From an uncultured Elusimicrobiales bacterium (GTDB lineage: Bacteria; Elusimicrobiota; Elusimicrobia; Elusimicrobiales; Elusimicrobiaceae): a stretch of 64,000 bases of DNA. The position numbers and the translations under genes were made by a program. Positions 26,833 through 36,495 of this stretch are shown here, one piece after another. The stretch is taken from assembly GCA_934662565.1 (NCBI GenBank), contig CAKUKI010000004.1, forward strand, positions 62,001-126,000. Direction: 5' to 3'. The first letter of the stretch is position 1. Each line of letters opens with the position of its first letter. The notes under the pieces were generated by a model. It searched no databases, had not been told where the DNA came from, and saw nothing but the letters and a program-made list of their open reading frames with translations.

Positions 26833-28749
26833 ATGGAAATGTTTGACGAAAATAATAAATATGTAAGTTTAGCCAATAAATACCGCCCGCAGACGTTTGA
26901 AGATATGGTCGGGCAGGAAAACATTTCCAAAACGCTCAAAAATGCGCTTAAACTGGGGCGTATTGCACACGCTTATTTGTTTTACGGGCCGCGCGGTTGC
27001 GGCAAAACCACCACGGCGCGTATTTTAGCCAAAGCGCTCAACTGTACGGGCAACGGGCACACCAAACCCACAGATGAGCCGTGCGGCAAATGCCCCCAAT
27101 GTTTGGAAATTGCCCAAAGCAGTGACTTGGACGTGCTGGAGCTGGACGCCGCCAGCAATACGCAGGTGGAAAAAGTGCGCGAAGCCATTATTGATACCGT
27201 GGCGCTGGCTTCTTCGCGCGACCGTTTTAAGGTGTTTATTTTGGACGAAGTGCACATGCTTTCCACCAGTTCTTTCAATGCGCTCTTAAAAACCATTGAA
27301 GAACCGCCCTCCCACGTGGTATTTATTTTAGCCACTACGGAAAAACACAAAGTTCCCGCCACCATTGTCAGCCGGTGCCAGACGTTTCGTTTCCGCCCGA
27401 TTACCGTGGACGAAATTTCCAACCATTTGTTGGATTTAGCCGGTGCCGAAAATATAGATTTAACCCCCGCGGCCGCGCGGATTATTGCCAAAAACGCGGG
27501 CGGCGCCATGCGTGATGCGCTTACCCTGTTAGACCGCGCTATTGCTTATTCCGGCGAACGGATTGACGAAAAATTAGTGGGCGAAATGCTGGGCCTCACG
27601 CCGGATGAACTAATTGCCCAAGCGCTAAATGCTTTAACACAAAAAGACTCCGCCGCCTTGCACCAAGTATTTGAAACCTTAAAAAATGAGGGCTTTGATG
27701 CCAATGTGTTCTTAAAAGATTTGAAAAATACGCTGGGCGATTTATTCTATTTTTCATTGGGTCAGGGGAGTGAGCCGTTTGAAGGGGCTAAAGCCATTAC
27801 CGCGCAGGTTTCGTCCGGCTTTTTGGCGGCCCTGTCGCGCAAAGTAAATAAACTGATAGAAGAAGTTAAATTTTCCGATAATACCTTGGTCAGTGCGGAA
27901 GTGGGCCTGTTTACGGTTATGGACAGTTGTTTGGATATAGACGGCTTTATCCGCCGTTTGGAAGCTTTGGAACGCGGGGAAGTTTCTTCTTCCCGCCCGT
28001 CCGGCCCGGCTCCGGCTGCCCGCCCTGCACCCGCTCCGGCTCCTGTTGCCAAGCCCGCCCCGCGCACCATGGCGCAAGCAGTGGCTCCGGCCCCGCGCGC
28101 GGCCTTGCATGCGGCCGCACCGGAAGACGTTCCATCCTCTGCTCCGACGGATGATGCCGTGGCCGCTATGCTAGATAGCGAGCCTGTAGCTGGGGACGAA
28201 CCGTTCAGCGCCCCCGCCGCACAACCGGCTCCGGCGGTGGTACCGGCGGCCCCGAAAGCCGCTAGCACGGCTCCGCTGACGGACCGACAAATTTGGGATA
28301 AACTGCTGGTGCATTTTTCCAAAAGTTTATTTGTGTATGACGTTATGCTCAACAGCCGCGTGGCGTTTAATGGCGACGAATGGACCTTATCTTTTGCGGC
28401 GGGAAAAGAATTTTACCGTGTGCCCGCCCAAACCAAATTGCCGGAAATGGAAGCCGCGGCGTTCAAAATCAGCGGGCGCAAAATTAAATTTTTATTAGCC
28501 GCGTCTTCCGCTGCTCCCACCGCCCAAACGGCCCCGCGTGCGGCGGCTCCTGTAGTCCCGCACAACGCAGCGGTTTCTAAACAAGCGGAACCGCTCAGCC
28601 AAGAAGAACCTTTCGTAAAGGCGGATTTTTCGGCTGATGTGCGCCCGCAAGCGCAAGAAACCCATGCCCCGCAGACCGTTGCGCCGGAAGATGCACCGGA
28701 AGAATTAAAAGATTTGTTTAGCGTAATCCCCGGAGAGTTGATGGCGTAG
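26833..28749 (+). CDS. dnaX: DNA polymerase III subunits gamma/tau
   Basis: Clamp-loader ATPase. Walker A is YGPRGCGKTT (51-60); the zinc site uses Cys71, Cys84, Cys87 and Cys90; the DEVHML box and sensor SRC motif follow. Residues about 390-485 form a low-complexity Ala/Pro linker, followed by a tau-type C-terminal domain (LTDRQIWDKLLVHFSKSLFV). 638 residues. Start ATG 26833 is 4 bp after the DoxX-like gene. recR follows directly with a 1-bp gap; the ybaB gene that often separates dnaX and recR is absent. Confidence 0.95.
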   Translation: MEMFDENNKYVSLANKYRPQTFEDMVGQENISKTLKNALKLGRIAHAYLFYGPRGCGKTTTARILAKALNCTGNGHTKPTDEPCGKCPQCLEIAQSSDLDVLELDAASNTQVEKVREAIIDTVALASSRDRFKVFILDEVHMLSTSSFNALLKTIEEPPSHVVFILATTEKHKVPATIVSRCQTFRFRPITVDEISNHLLDLAGAENIDLTPAAARIIAKNAGGAMRDALTLLDRAIAYSGERIDEKLVGEMLGLTPDELIAQALNALTQKDSAALHQVFETLKNEGFDANVFLKDLKNTLGDLFYFSLGQGSEPFEGAKAITAQVSSGFLAALSRKVNKLIEEVKFSDNTLVSAEVGLFTVMDSCLDIDGFIRRLEALERGEVSSSRPSGPAPAARPAPAPAPVAKPAPRTMAQAVAPAPRAALHAAAPEDVPSSAPTDDAVAAMLDSEPVAGDEPFSAPAAQPAPAVVPAAPKAASTAPLTDRQIWDKLLVHFSKSLFVYDVMLNSRVAFNGDEWTLSFAAGKEFYRVPAQTKLPEMEAAAFKISGRKIKFLLAASSAAPTAQTAPRAAAPVVPHNAAVSKQAEPLSQEEPFVKADFSADVRPQAQETHAPQTVAPEDAPEELKDLFSVIPGELMA

Positions 28750-28750
28750 T

Positions 28751-29344
28751 ATGAAAAGTTTAGACCGTTTAATCCGCGCGTTTAGGCGCTTGCCGGGGGT
28801 CGGGCCGCGTCAGGCGGAACGCTTTAGCGCGTATTTTTTGCGCGCCTCACAAGGGGAAACCGAGGAATTTATTGCCGCGCTATTGGCCTTAAAAGAAGAA
28901 GTAAAACTTTGTCCCGTCTGCTTTGCGTATTGCGAGGGGGAAAAGTGCGAAATTTGCTCCGATACGGACCGCCAGCAAGATACTATTTGCGTGGTGGAAG
29001 ACCCGCAGGATATTGAATCCATAGAAAAAACTGGCGCTTACAAAGGTTTGTACCATGTGTTGCATGGGGCCATTTCCCCCATGGAAGGGCGCAGTGCGGA
29101 GCAAGTAAAAGTAAAAGAATTGTTAGAGCGCGTACAAAATGCCAAAACCCCCATCCGCGAAGTAATTATTGCCACCGACCCGGACAGCGAGGGCGAAACC
29201 ACCGCCCTGTATCTGGCCGATTTATTGCGCGGCATGGTGGATAAAGTATCGCGTATCGGCTATGGGGTTCCCTTGGGCGGCGATATTGATTATATTGACG
29301 AAATGACCTTGGGCTACTCCTTAAAAGGCCGCACCAAACTGTAA
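28751..29344 (+). CDS. recR: Recombination mediator protein RecR
   Basis: Works in RecF/RecO-dependent loading of RecA at gaps. 197 residues: helix-hairpin-helix LPGVGPRQAERF (about 14-25), four-cysteine zinc finger CPVCFAYC...CEIC (about 56-72), and a Toprim domain with VVEDPQDIESIEKTG and the C-terminal GGDIDYIDEMTLGYSL. Immediately follows dnaX and its TAA overlaps the ATG of comEC. Confidence 0.95.
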   Translation: MKSLDRLIRAFRRLPGVGPRQAERFSAYFLRASQGETEEFIAALLALKEEVKLCPVCFAYCEGEKCEICSDTDRQQDTICVVEDPQDIESIEKTGAYKGLYHVLHGAISPMEGRSAEQVKVKELLERVQNAKTPIREVIIATDPDSEGETTALYLADLLRGMVDKVSRIGYGVPLGGDIDYIDEMTLGYSLKGRTKL

Positions 29345-31218
29345 TGCACCCGTCCGTATACAAACGCCCGCTGTTGTGGCTGCTGGCGTTTGTCCTATTG
29401 GGGGTAAGTTGTTTTTACAAACCGCACCCCAGCGCGCAGGATGTTTCCCGTTTTATAACTAAAGGACCCGTCACACTGGTCGGCCGAGTGGACGGGTTTT
29501 CTGCCTATAAAAACGATTCCCATAACGTGATTGTGCAAGTTCAAAGCGTAAACAGCATGCCCGCCAGCGGGCGGGTGTATGCGCGCATTAAAGAGGTTCC
29601 TCCCCAATGGAGGGACGTTATCCGCTTACAAGGAAAATTAAAAAAGCCGTACAATGTGGAACTATTGGGAAATTTTGCTTGGGGCGATTATCTGGCCGTC
29701 AAAGGGGTGTTTGCGGAAATTCATGCGGAAAATTTTGTGTTAGAGCGTTGCGCTGGGGGATTGTTTCGGGCCGTGCGGGCGCTGCGGCAAGATATTTTGC
29801 AAACTTTTTCCGCGGCGTTCGGGCCGGAGTTAGCCGGTATTGCGGGCGGCGTGGTGTTGGGCGAGCGGGGCGAAACAGACCCCGCACTGTATAGTGCATT
29901 TCAGGATAGCGGAGCCATTCACTTGTTGGTAGCTTCCGGCGGAAATGTGGGGTTTGTCACGCTGATGGTCATGGGCGCGTTGGCTTGGGTGGGCATTGGG
30001 CGGCGGCATAGTACGCTAGTGGCACTCTTGGCGGCGGGCGTGTATACCTTGGTGGCGGGGGCGGATGCGCCGCTCGTGCGCGCTTATTTTATGGCAGTTT
30101 GTGCGTGTGTGGGTTTTTTGATTAACCGCAACAGCGGGGTATTTCAGGGGTTATTACTTTCTTGTTTGATGTTGGTTTTGGGCAATCCGTCCGTGGTGTT
30201 TGAAACGGGCTTTCAAATGTCTTTTCTGGCTACGGCCGCCATTATTATTTGTTTATCTAATTGGAATCCGCCCGCCAAGTGGCCGCGCGCGGTGCGGTTT
30301 TTCGGGCAGATTTTTTTGGCCACGCTTTCCACCCAGCTGGCGCTGCTGCCGGTATTTACCAATGTGTTTTATAAAGTGTCTATTACAGGGCTGATTTCCA
30401 ATATGTTGTTAGTGCCGTTGGCTTCCGGCATAATGGGGTTAGGGTTTGCTTTTTACGCGCTTTCCTGTTTGCATGTGGGGTTTGTTTTACACTGGGCGTT
30501 GTGGGCGGCGTTGTGGCTGTTCAAAACCTTGGTCGTGTTTTTTGCTTCTTTTTCTTTTTCTTCTTTACCCGCCGCGGCATGGCCCGTGTGGGCGGTAGTG
30601 GCGTATTATATGGGCTTATTTTGGGTGTTTAATGCCCCGCGGTGGAGTTTTGCCAAAAAGTTGGTACCGTTTGGGGCCGCCTTGCTCCTGCTCCTGTGGG
30701 CGGGACAATTTTGTTTGGCACCGAGCCTAAAAATTTGGCTCTTGCGGGAGTGGAACGCGCCGGTTATTTTAGTACGCACGCAAGGCGGGCAGACCTTGTT
30801 GTTCGGCGCCGCCATAGACGGCGAAAAACTGGCCCGCGCCGTATTAAAAAGCGGCGTGCGGCGGGTGGACGGCGTGTTTTTAAGTACCGCTTCCGCGCGG
30901 GAACAAAAAGGGCTGAAGGAACTTCAAACTCTTTTACCTGTCGGCCAAGTGTTTAGGCCGTTTAGCGGGCACAACTGGCCCGAAGAACCGTTTGAATTTG
31001 GCAAAACGCGGGTTATCCCACAATGGGGGTTGCACGCACGCAAAGACGGCGGCACATGGCGCACGCGGGGCTATGCGGGCACGGCAAAGGATTCTCTTTC
31101 CTATCAAATAGAATATGGCGGAGCCAAAGCACAAACCGGCGCCGGCAATTATTGGGTGCAAACGCCGTGCGGCGCGGTGCGCAGTGAACAAAATAAAACC
31201 GTTTTTGTGCGGATTTAA
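29344..31218 (+). CDS. comEC: ComEC/Rec2-family membrane protein with degenerate C-terminal domain
   Basis: 624 residues. An N-terminal DUF4131-like part with two membrane segments and an OB-like region (VTLVGRVDGFS...) is followed by the multi-helix Competence domain, about residues 190-450. ComEC forms the inner-membrane channel for single-stranded DNA uptake. The usual SGLHVG motif reads HLLVASGGNVGF, so the conserved His is Asn. The C-terminal segment (about 460-624) occupies the place of the metallo-beta-lactamase-like nuclease domain but shows no HxHxDH metal motif. Start codon overlaps the recR stop. It may be a transporter with altered chemistry or a decayed copy. Confidence 0.8.
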   Translation: MHPSVYKRPLLWLLAFVLLGVSCFYKPHPSAQDVSRFITKGPVTLVGRVDGFSAYKNDSHNVIVQVQSVNSMPASGRVYARIKEVPPQWRDVIRLQGKLKKPYNVELLGNFAWGDYLAVKGVFAEIHAENFVLERCAGGLFRAVRALRQDILQTFSAAFGPELAGIAGGVVLGERGETDPALYSAFQDSGAIHLLVASGGNVGFVTLMVMGALAWVGIGRRHSTLVALLAAGVYTLVAGADAPLVRAYFMAVCACVGFLINRNSGVFQGLLLSCLMLVLGNPSVVFETGFQMSFLATAAIIICLSNWNPPAKWPRAVRFFGQIFLATLSTQLALLPVFTNVFYKVSITGLISNMLLVPLASGIMGLGFAFYALSCLHVGFVLHWALWAALWLFKTLVVFFASFSFSSLPAAAWPVWAVVAYYMGLFWVFNAPRWSFAKKLVPFGAALLLLLWAGQFCLAPSLKIWLLREWNAPVILVRTQGGQTLLFGAAIDGEKLARAVLKSGVRRVDGVFLSTASAREQKGLKELQTLLPVGQVFRPFSGHNWPEEPFEFGKTRVIPQWGLHARKDGGTWRTRGYAGTAKDSLSYQIEYGGAKAQTGAGNYWVQTPCGAVRSEQNKTVFVRI

Positions 31219-31220
31219 GC

Positions 31221-31226
31221 TATAAT
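31221..31226 (+). promoter_or_regulatory. -10 box of guaD promoter
   Basis: Consensus TATAAT, 19 bp before the guaD ATG, followed by an AGAGGA ribosome site; no clear -35 box. Confidence 0.5.
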
Positions 31227-31245
31227 AAAGACAGAGGATTTTTTT

Positions 31246-31734
31246 ATGAATGAACACGAACTACAAGAACACCAGCGCTTTTTGCGCCGCGCCATAGAAT
31301 TAGCCGCCGAAAATATGCAAACCGGAAAAGGCGGCCCGTTTGGGGCGGTGATTGTAAAAGACGGCAAAATTTTGGCGGAAGGGTTTAACCAAGTGACTTC
31401 TGCCAACGACCCTACCCGCCATGCGGAAGTGGACGCTATCCGCAAAGCGTGCCAAAAATTAAACGCGTTTGAATTGAAAGATTGCGTCATTTATTCTTCT
31501 TGCGAGCCGTGCCCCATGTGTTTGGGTGCTATTTATTGGGCGCGCCCCAAAGCGTTGTACTTTGCGGCGGACCGCTTTTGCGCGGCCCAGCACGGCTTTG
31601 ACGATAAATTTATTTATGATGAAATCACCCAGCCGACCGATAAGCGCTCTATTCCTACCGTGCGTATTGTGCTAGACGGCGCGGAAGAACCGTTTGAAAT
31701 TTGGAGCAGCCGCACGGATAAAATAGAATACTAA
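31246..31734 (+). CDS. guaD: Guanine deaminase (CDA-fold)
   Basis: Hydrolyses guanine to xanthine and ammonia in purine salvage. 162 residues with the cytidine-deaminase-fold zinc motif: His59 and catalytic Glu61 (RHAEVDAIRKAC), and Cys86/Cys89 in SSCEPCPMCLGAIYWARP. The latter block and GFDDKFIYDEI closely follow the Bacillus-type GuaD rather than TadA, which acts on tRNA. Own promoter, shared terminator with convergent nagZ. Confidence 0.85.
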   Translation: MNEHELQEHQRFLRRAIELAAENMQTGKGGPFGAVIVKDGKILAEGFNQVTSANDPTRHAEVDAIRKACQKLNAFELKDCVIYSSCEPCPMCLGAIYWARPKALYFAADRFCAAQHGFDDKFIYDEITQPTDKRSIPTVRIVLDGAEEPFEIWSSRTDKIEY

Positions 31735-31753
31735 AATTTTATTTTATAAGGTA

Positions 31754-31779
31754 AAAGACCCGCTTGTTGGCGGGTCTTT
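31754..31779. terminator. Terminator between guaD and nagZ
   Basis: AAAGACCCGC and GCGGGTCTTT form a perfect stem with a 6-base loop; usable from both convergent genes. Confidence 0.85.
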
Positions 31780-31784
31780 GCGTT

Positions 31785-33197
31785 TTATAAACAAACCGGC
31801 ATTTTGCCTTGTGCCGTGCGGTGCCCCAGTAAAAGCGCGGCGGCCTCTTGCTGGAACGCAGGGAGCGGGCAAAACGCCTGTAAAACGGCGTTTACAGCCC
31901 CTTTTATGGGGAGAGCCGCAAAGGGGCTTCCTAAACAAATAAATGCGCTTTGGCGGGCCTGTCTGGCGGCTTGTAAGGCGCGGCCTTCGTCTTGCGGCGT
32001 TAAGTGGATGCGTCCTTTGAAAGATTTGTAGTTGGCTAGAGAAATAATCAAAACTTTGTCGGCGGGGCCGTCCGTCAGTTGTATGCCGGCGTTGATTAAA
32101 TTTTTACGCAAAACTTCCCAGCCGTTTTGCTCCTCGTCCCCCAGTGCCACCACGCGCACCCGCTCCTCGGCCCGCAACACAAACGCGCCGTCCCATACGC
32201 AGGCGGCGCGTGCCGTGCGTCGGTTGAAGTCTTCCAGCTCTTTGTGTGTGGGTGCTACAACAGGCCCCGCTTGGGCGCAGCGGGCGCACAGCGCGTCCAG
32301 CTGGGCATGGGCCGCGCGGAGCAAGGCGGGGGCGTGGGGATGGGTATGTAAAAAACGGCTGACTTTTTGCGGGTCATTCATGGCCAGCAGAATATGCGCC
32401 CCCGCGTTTAAGGCTTCGCGGGCGGCTTGGCATTCGTCCCCAATGGCGCGCATGAGCAGCGCGTCCGTCAGCACGCACCCTTTCCACCCCAGTTTTTCTT
32501 TTAATAGTCCGGTAGTAATGGCGGCGGATAAAGAGGCCGGATGTTGCGCATCTAACGCGGGTACTTTCAAATGTCCGGTCATTACGCCGTCTGCCAGCGG
32601 CAGTAAAGCGGCAAACGGTTTTAGTTCCGTTTGGAACAATTCTTCCGGCGTGCGGCTTAAAACAGGCAAAGCCAAATGGGAGTCCACCTTGGTTTGCCCA
32701 TGCCCCGGAAAATGCTTCAGGCAGTTGAGCGCGCCGCCTTGCGTCAGCCCTTTCATTAATGCCCCCGCCAAGCGGATAACCGCTTGCGGGTGTGCGGAAA
32801 AGGCCCGCGTGTTTACAATGGGGTTGTCCGGCGTGTCGGCAAGGTCCGCCACCGGAGCAAAAACCCAATCCACCCCCAGCGCGCGTGCGGCGCGTGCCGT
32901 CAAAAGGCCTTTTTCAAAAGATAGCTCCGCACTGTCGGCCGCGCCCAGTGCCATGTTGGGGGCCAAACGGACGGAATCTTTTACCCACCGCCCAAGGCCG
33001 TCTTCGTAATCGGCACAGATTAAAATTTTTTCCCATGGGGAAGCGCGGCGCACGCGGGCGCAAAATTCTTTTATTTGGGCGCTTGTTCCGCCGTATAAAC
33101 AAAACCCGCCCACACCCGCGCGGGCTAATTCTTCGCCTTGTTGCAAGGTGTTTTTATCAAACCAAAATCCGGGGAAAATCAAACGGTTTATTTGCAT
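31785..33197 (-). CDS. nagZ: Beta-N-acetylhexosaminidase, GH3 (NagZ-like)
   Basis: Removes N-acetylglucosamine from anhydro-muropeptides during cell-wall recycling. GH3 signature KHFPGHG (161-167) with the Asp172/His174 acid-base dyad typical of NagZ, and nucleophile Asp245 in CVLTDALLMR. No signal peptide, so cytoplasmic as expected. At 470 residues it is longer than the compact NagZ of about 340; the extra C-terminal part (from about 330) resembles the second alpha/beta domain of two-domain GH3 enzymes. Last gene of the recycling operon; overlaps anmK by 10 bp. Confidence 0.9.
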   Translation of the reverse strand: MQINRLIFPGFWFDKNTLQQGEELARAGVGGFCLYGGTSAQIKEFCARVRRASPWEKILICADYEDGLGRWVKDSVRLAPNMALGAADSAELSFEKGLLTARAARALGVDWVFAPVADLADTPDNPIVNTRAFSAHPQAVIRLAGALMKGLTQGGALNCLKHFPGHGQTKVDSHLALPVLSRTPEELFQTELKPFAALLPLADGVMTGHLKVPALDAQHPASLSAAITTGLLKEKLGWKGCVLTDALLMRAIGDECQAAREALNAGAHILLAMNDPQKVSRFLHTHPHAPALLRAAHAQLDALCARCAQAGPVVAPTHKELEDFNRRTARAACVWDGAFVLRAEERVRVVALGDEEQNGWEVLRKNLINAGIQLTDGPADKVLIISLANYKSFKGRIHLTPQDEGRALQAARQARQSAFICLGSPFAALPIKGAVNAVLQAFCPLPAFQQEAAALLLGHRTAQGKMPVCL

Positions 33198-34279
33198 AAC
33201 GTAATTTTACCCAGTACGGCATTCTTTTTGGCTCCGGTGGCGCGGGCGCAGTGGTTTATTTGGCCGCGCAGCGCATAATGGGCCATAACCGCAAACGCGG
33301 CGCTTTCTTTGGCAAGCGGGTGCAGCCCCATTTCTTGCGTGGTGTGCACTTGTGCGTGCGGGTTTAAGGTTTGCAAGTTTTCCAGTAGTGTTTGGTTGAA
33401 CGCCCCACCGCCCGATACCCAAATTTGGGTGCGGCACGCGGGCGGCAAAAAGTCTAACGCGCGCGTAATGGCGGCCGCCGTAAACAGGTTCAGGGTGGCC
33501 AACGTATCGTTTACGGTGGAGGGAGTAAGCGTAAAATGTTTGTTTAGAAAATCCGTTCCAAAGGTGTTTTTGTCTAAACTTTTAGGCGGCTTTTGCGCAA
33601 AATACGGCAGGTTTAATAATCGCCGCACCAGTGCGCGGTCCGGCCGGCCTTTGCGGGCCAAGGTGCCGTTTTTATCAAACGGACGGTGCAACACTTGTTG
33701 GCAGGTTAGGTCCATGAGTGTATTGCCGGTGCCGGAGTCAAAACCGGTGGGGAAAATGCCGCGCCCCACGGCCGTCACGTTGGAAATCCCGCCAATGTTT
33801 ACCAACGTGCGCGGGGCCTTTTTGCCCCATAAAAAATTATCAAAAAACGGAATGAGCGGCGCGCCCTCTCCGCCTAGGGCCATATCTTTGGGGCGGAAAT
33901 CACTTACTACGGGTACGCCCATTTCACACGCTAAAAAGGACGGCTCGCCGATTTGCAACGTGTTGGGGGTTTTATCTTTGGGGCCGTGATAAACGGTTTG
34001 CCCGTGGGAGCCGATAACGCTAATTTGCCCCGCGGACAAGCGGTATTTTTTTAAGAAAAGTTTTACTTTTTGCGCATATAATTTGCCCAATGCAAAATGG
34101 AGTTGGCTTAACGGTGCGGCGGGTAATTGGTAGGCGTTTAACAGTTGTTGTTGCAGCGCGGGCGGATACGCATAGTTTTGGAAAGCCACCACTTCAAACG
34201 GGCGCACGCGCACGGCGCAAACGGTTAAGCCGTCCGCGCTGGTGCCGCTCATAAGCCCCAAGGCCAGTTTAGTTTTCAT
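33188..34279 (-). CDS. anmK: Anhydro-N-acetylmuramic acid kinase
   Basis: Converts 1,6-anhydro-MurNAc plus ATP to MurNAc-6-phosphate, the substrate of MurQ. 363 residues. The N-terminal LGLMSGTSADG motif and the downstream GSHGQTVYHGP and NIGGISNVT blocks of the family are present. It overlaps murQ by 11 bp upstream and nagZ by 10 bp downstream, so all three are translationally coupled. Confidence 0.93.
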   Translation of the reverse strand: MKTKLALGLMSGTSADGLTVCAVRVRPFEVVAFQNYAYPPALQQQLLNAYQLPAAPLSQLHFALGKLYAQKVKLFLKKYRLSAGQISVIGSHGQTVYHGPKDKTPNTLQIGEPSFLACEMGVPVVSDFRPKDMALGGEGAPLIPFFDNFLWGKKAPRTLVNIGGISNVTAVGRGIFPTGFDSGTGNTLMDLTCQQVLHRPFDKNGTLARKGRPDRALVRRLLNLPYFAQKPPKSLDKNTFGTDFLNKHFTLTPSTVNDTLATLNLFTAAAITRALDFLPPACRTQIWVSGGGAFNQTLLENLQTLNPHAQVHTTQEMGLHPLAKESAAFAVMAHYALRGQINHCARATGAKKNAVLGKITLCK

Positions 34280-35165
34280 CCAACGCCTCTGCCAAAAAGC
34301 CGTTTGCTTTTTTTAACAGCCGCGCCGCACGCGGGCGGTCCAGTTGTTTTTTAAGCATAACAATCGCCACTTTGACCTGATTGCCGCTTTGGGCCAAATA
34401 CTGCCCGGCGGTTTGCGGGTCTACCTCGGCAATTTGGGCAATAAGCCGCGTGGCCCGCGCCACCAATTTTTTATTGGTGGGTTTTACATCTACCATTAAA
34501 TTGCCGTACATTTTGCCGCACAGGGCCATGGCCCCGGTGGAAATAATGTTGAGGGTCATTTTGGTAGCCGTCCCCGCTTTCATACGGGTGGAACCGCACA
34601 GCGCTTCCGGTCCGGTAGGTAAAAATAACGCAATATCCGCATGGGAAAAATCCGCCTGTTCATTACAGGTAATCAACGCGGTGCGGGCGCCCAGTTGTTG
34701 GGCGGCTTCCAATCCGCCCAGTACATAAGGCGTAATGCCGCTGGCCGTGAGTCCAATTACAAAATCGTGCGCGCGGGCTTGCTGGCGGACGTCCTGCGCC
34801 CCCAATGCGGCGTCGTCTTCCGCCCCTTCTTTGGCGCGGAACATCGCATTTTTACCGCCTGCAATCAGACCGATAATTTGCGTGGGTTTGACCCCAAACG
34901 TGGGCACACATTCCGCCGCTTCCAACACACCCAAACGGCCGCTGGTACCCGCCCCCATAAAAATTATTTTATGCCCGCCCATAAAGGCTTGTGCGGCGGT
35001 GCGGATAGCCCGCGCAAGCGGTTTAGCCGCCTTTTTTACGGCGCGGGCGGCGTTAAAATCTTCCGCATTTATTTTGCGGGCAATTTGTAAGGCGGATAAA
35101 CGGTCTAACCCGCGGGTGTGCGGGTTGGGTTGCTCGGTGGCAATAGCGTAGCGGTCTTTGGGCAT
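34269..35165 (-). CDS. murQ: N-acetylmuramic acid 6-phosphate etherase
   Basis: Cleaves the lactyl ether of MurNAc-6-P to give GlcNAc-6-P and lactate. 298 residues with a SIS domain: MGAGTSGRLGVLEAAECVPTFG (about 70-92) carries the sugar-phosphate loop and catalytic Glu, followed by GLTASGITPYVLGGL and the C-terminal MLKKQLDRPRAARLL helix. Preceded 1 bp upstream by ampG and overlapping anmK, it forms part of a complete muropeptide salvage operon. Confidence 0.94.
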   Translation of the reverse strand: MPKDRYAIATEQPNPHTRGLDRLSALQIARKINAEDFNAARAVKKAAKPLARAIRTAAQAFMGGHKIIFMGAGTSGRLGVLEAAECVPTFGVKPTQIIGLIAGGKNAMFRAKEGAEDDAALGAQDVRQQARAHDFVIGLTASGITPYVLGGLEAAQQLGARTALITCNEQADFSHADIALFLPTGPEALCGSTRMKAGTATKMTLNIISTGAMALCGKMYGNLMVDVKPTNKKLVARATRLIAQIAEVDPQTAGQYLAQSGNQVKVAIVMLKKQLDRPRAARLLKKANGFLAEALDEN

Positions 35166-35166
35166 A

Positions 35167-36495
35167 TCAATTTGCGTCCTCTAAGCGCATAGTATGGGCG
35201 CGGAAGGCTTTTTCGGTTTCTTCCAGCGTTTGTATTTTCCCCGTCAGCGGGATAACGGCCAGCGTCACCAGACTAATCACACTGGCTACCATAAAAAAGG
35301 TTTCATACCCAAGCCGCATTTGTAAATGTCCGGATAGCATAGACGGCACCATCATCCCCAGCGCCATAATGCCGGTGGATATGGCATAGTGCGACGTTTT
35401 GTACTTCCCTTGCGAAACATACATAATAAACACGCTAAACGCCATCATGGCCAGTCCGTTGCCAAAATGCTCTAGCGTAATTAACGCGGCTACCGCGCCC
35501 AAGCCGGGTTTGGCCCAAGCCATATACGCATAAAAGAAGTTGGGTAAAATCAGAATTACCGCAAACGGCCAGATACATTTTTTGAACCCGTAGCGGCCGA
35601 GCAGCCACCCGCCCAGTAAATTCCCCGCCACCACAGCCCCCAAACCCAGCGTGCCTTTAATCAGGCCGTAGCTTTGCACGCTCATCCCCAAGGCTCCTTC
35701 TGCCGCCGGTTTTAACAAAAATAGCGGCACTATTTTTTCTAAAAGGGCATCTCCCAGACGGTAAAGCAAAATAAACAGCAAAATATACAAAATGTTTTGT
35801 TGCGTAAAATAAGAGCCAAACGCCTGCCCCCAAGCCGGCCCGTTTGCCGCGTGGGCGGGTTTATCGGCAGTGGGGCACGGTAAAAAGCGGTAGTGGTACG
35901 CGGTGGCGGCAGCAAATACAAGGCCCAAAAAAGCAAACAGGGCGCCCCAGTTTAAGGCGCCGGAAAGATGCGGGCGGAGCATCCCCACGACGGACACTAA
36001 TGCCCCACTGCCCAAAATCATAGCCAAACGGTAAAAAATGGTGCGTATGCCCACAAATTTAGATTGTTCCACCGGGGTCAAAGCGAGCAGGTAATAGCCG
36101 TCGGTGGCAATATCCAGCGTAGCCGAAATAAACGCCCCCGCCAAAAAACCAAAAAGTGAAAGCGTAAAAAAAGTTAAATTATTTTGCTGGGCCGCAAAAC
36201 TAAATGCGTTTACGGCACACAAAAGCGCCAAGGCCAAAAATAAAACCGCCATGGCCAGTTGGGCGCCCAGTAGCCAACGGCGCTTGGTGCCGCGCGCGTC
36301 CACCAGCGGGCTCCAAAACATTTTCAAAATCCACGGCAGGTACAGCCACCCCGTCCAAAAAGCAATTTGGGTGTTTTCAAAACCCAAGTCCGCATACAAC
36401 ACGGTAGATACCGCATTAATGATAATATACGGCAGACCCTCGGCTAAGTACAAAGTGGGGATAAATGCCCACGGGGTGACGGATTTATTCATCAT
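35167..36495 (-). CDS. ampG: AmpG-like muropeptide permease (MFS)
   Basis: Imports GlcNAc-anhydroMurNAc muropeptides across the inner membrane. 442 residues with about 12 membrane segments; LAEGLPYIIINAVSTVLY and FWSPLVDARGTKRRW correspond to the AmpG N-terminal blocks. The genetic link to murQ-anmK-nagZ supports the substrate strongly. Starts with tandem ATG codons (MM), overlapping the stop codon of the PerM-like gene. Confidence 0.85.
   Translation of the reverse strand: MMNKSVTPWAFIPTLYLAEGLPYIIINAVSTVLYADLGFENTQIAFWTGWLYLPWILKMFWSPLVDARGTKRRWLLGAQLAMAVLFLALALLCAVNAFSFAAQQNNLTFFTLSLFGFLAGAFISATLDIATDGYYLLALTPVEQSKFVGIRTIFYRLAMILGSGALVSVVGMLRPHLSGALNWGALFAFLGLVFAAATAYHYRFLPCPTADKPAHAANGPAWGQAFGSYFTQQNILYILLFILLYRLGDALLEKIVPLFLLKPAAEGALGMSVQSYGLIKGTLGLGAVVAGNLLGGWLLGRYGFKKCIWPFAVILILPNFFYAYMAWAKPGLGAVAALITLEHFGNGLAMMAFSVFIMYVSQGKYKTSHYAISTGIMALGMMVPSMLSGHLQMRLGYETFFMVASVISLVTLAVIPLTGKIQTLEETEKAFRAHTMRLEDAN

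Noticed and set aside
32032..33009. 325-codon plus-strand open frame opposite nagZ
   Set aside because: Shadow of the nagZ gene, whose catalytic motifs are clear on the minus strand.
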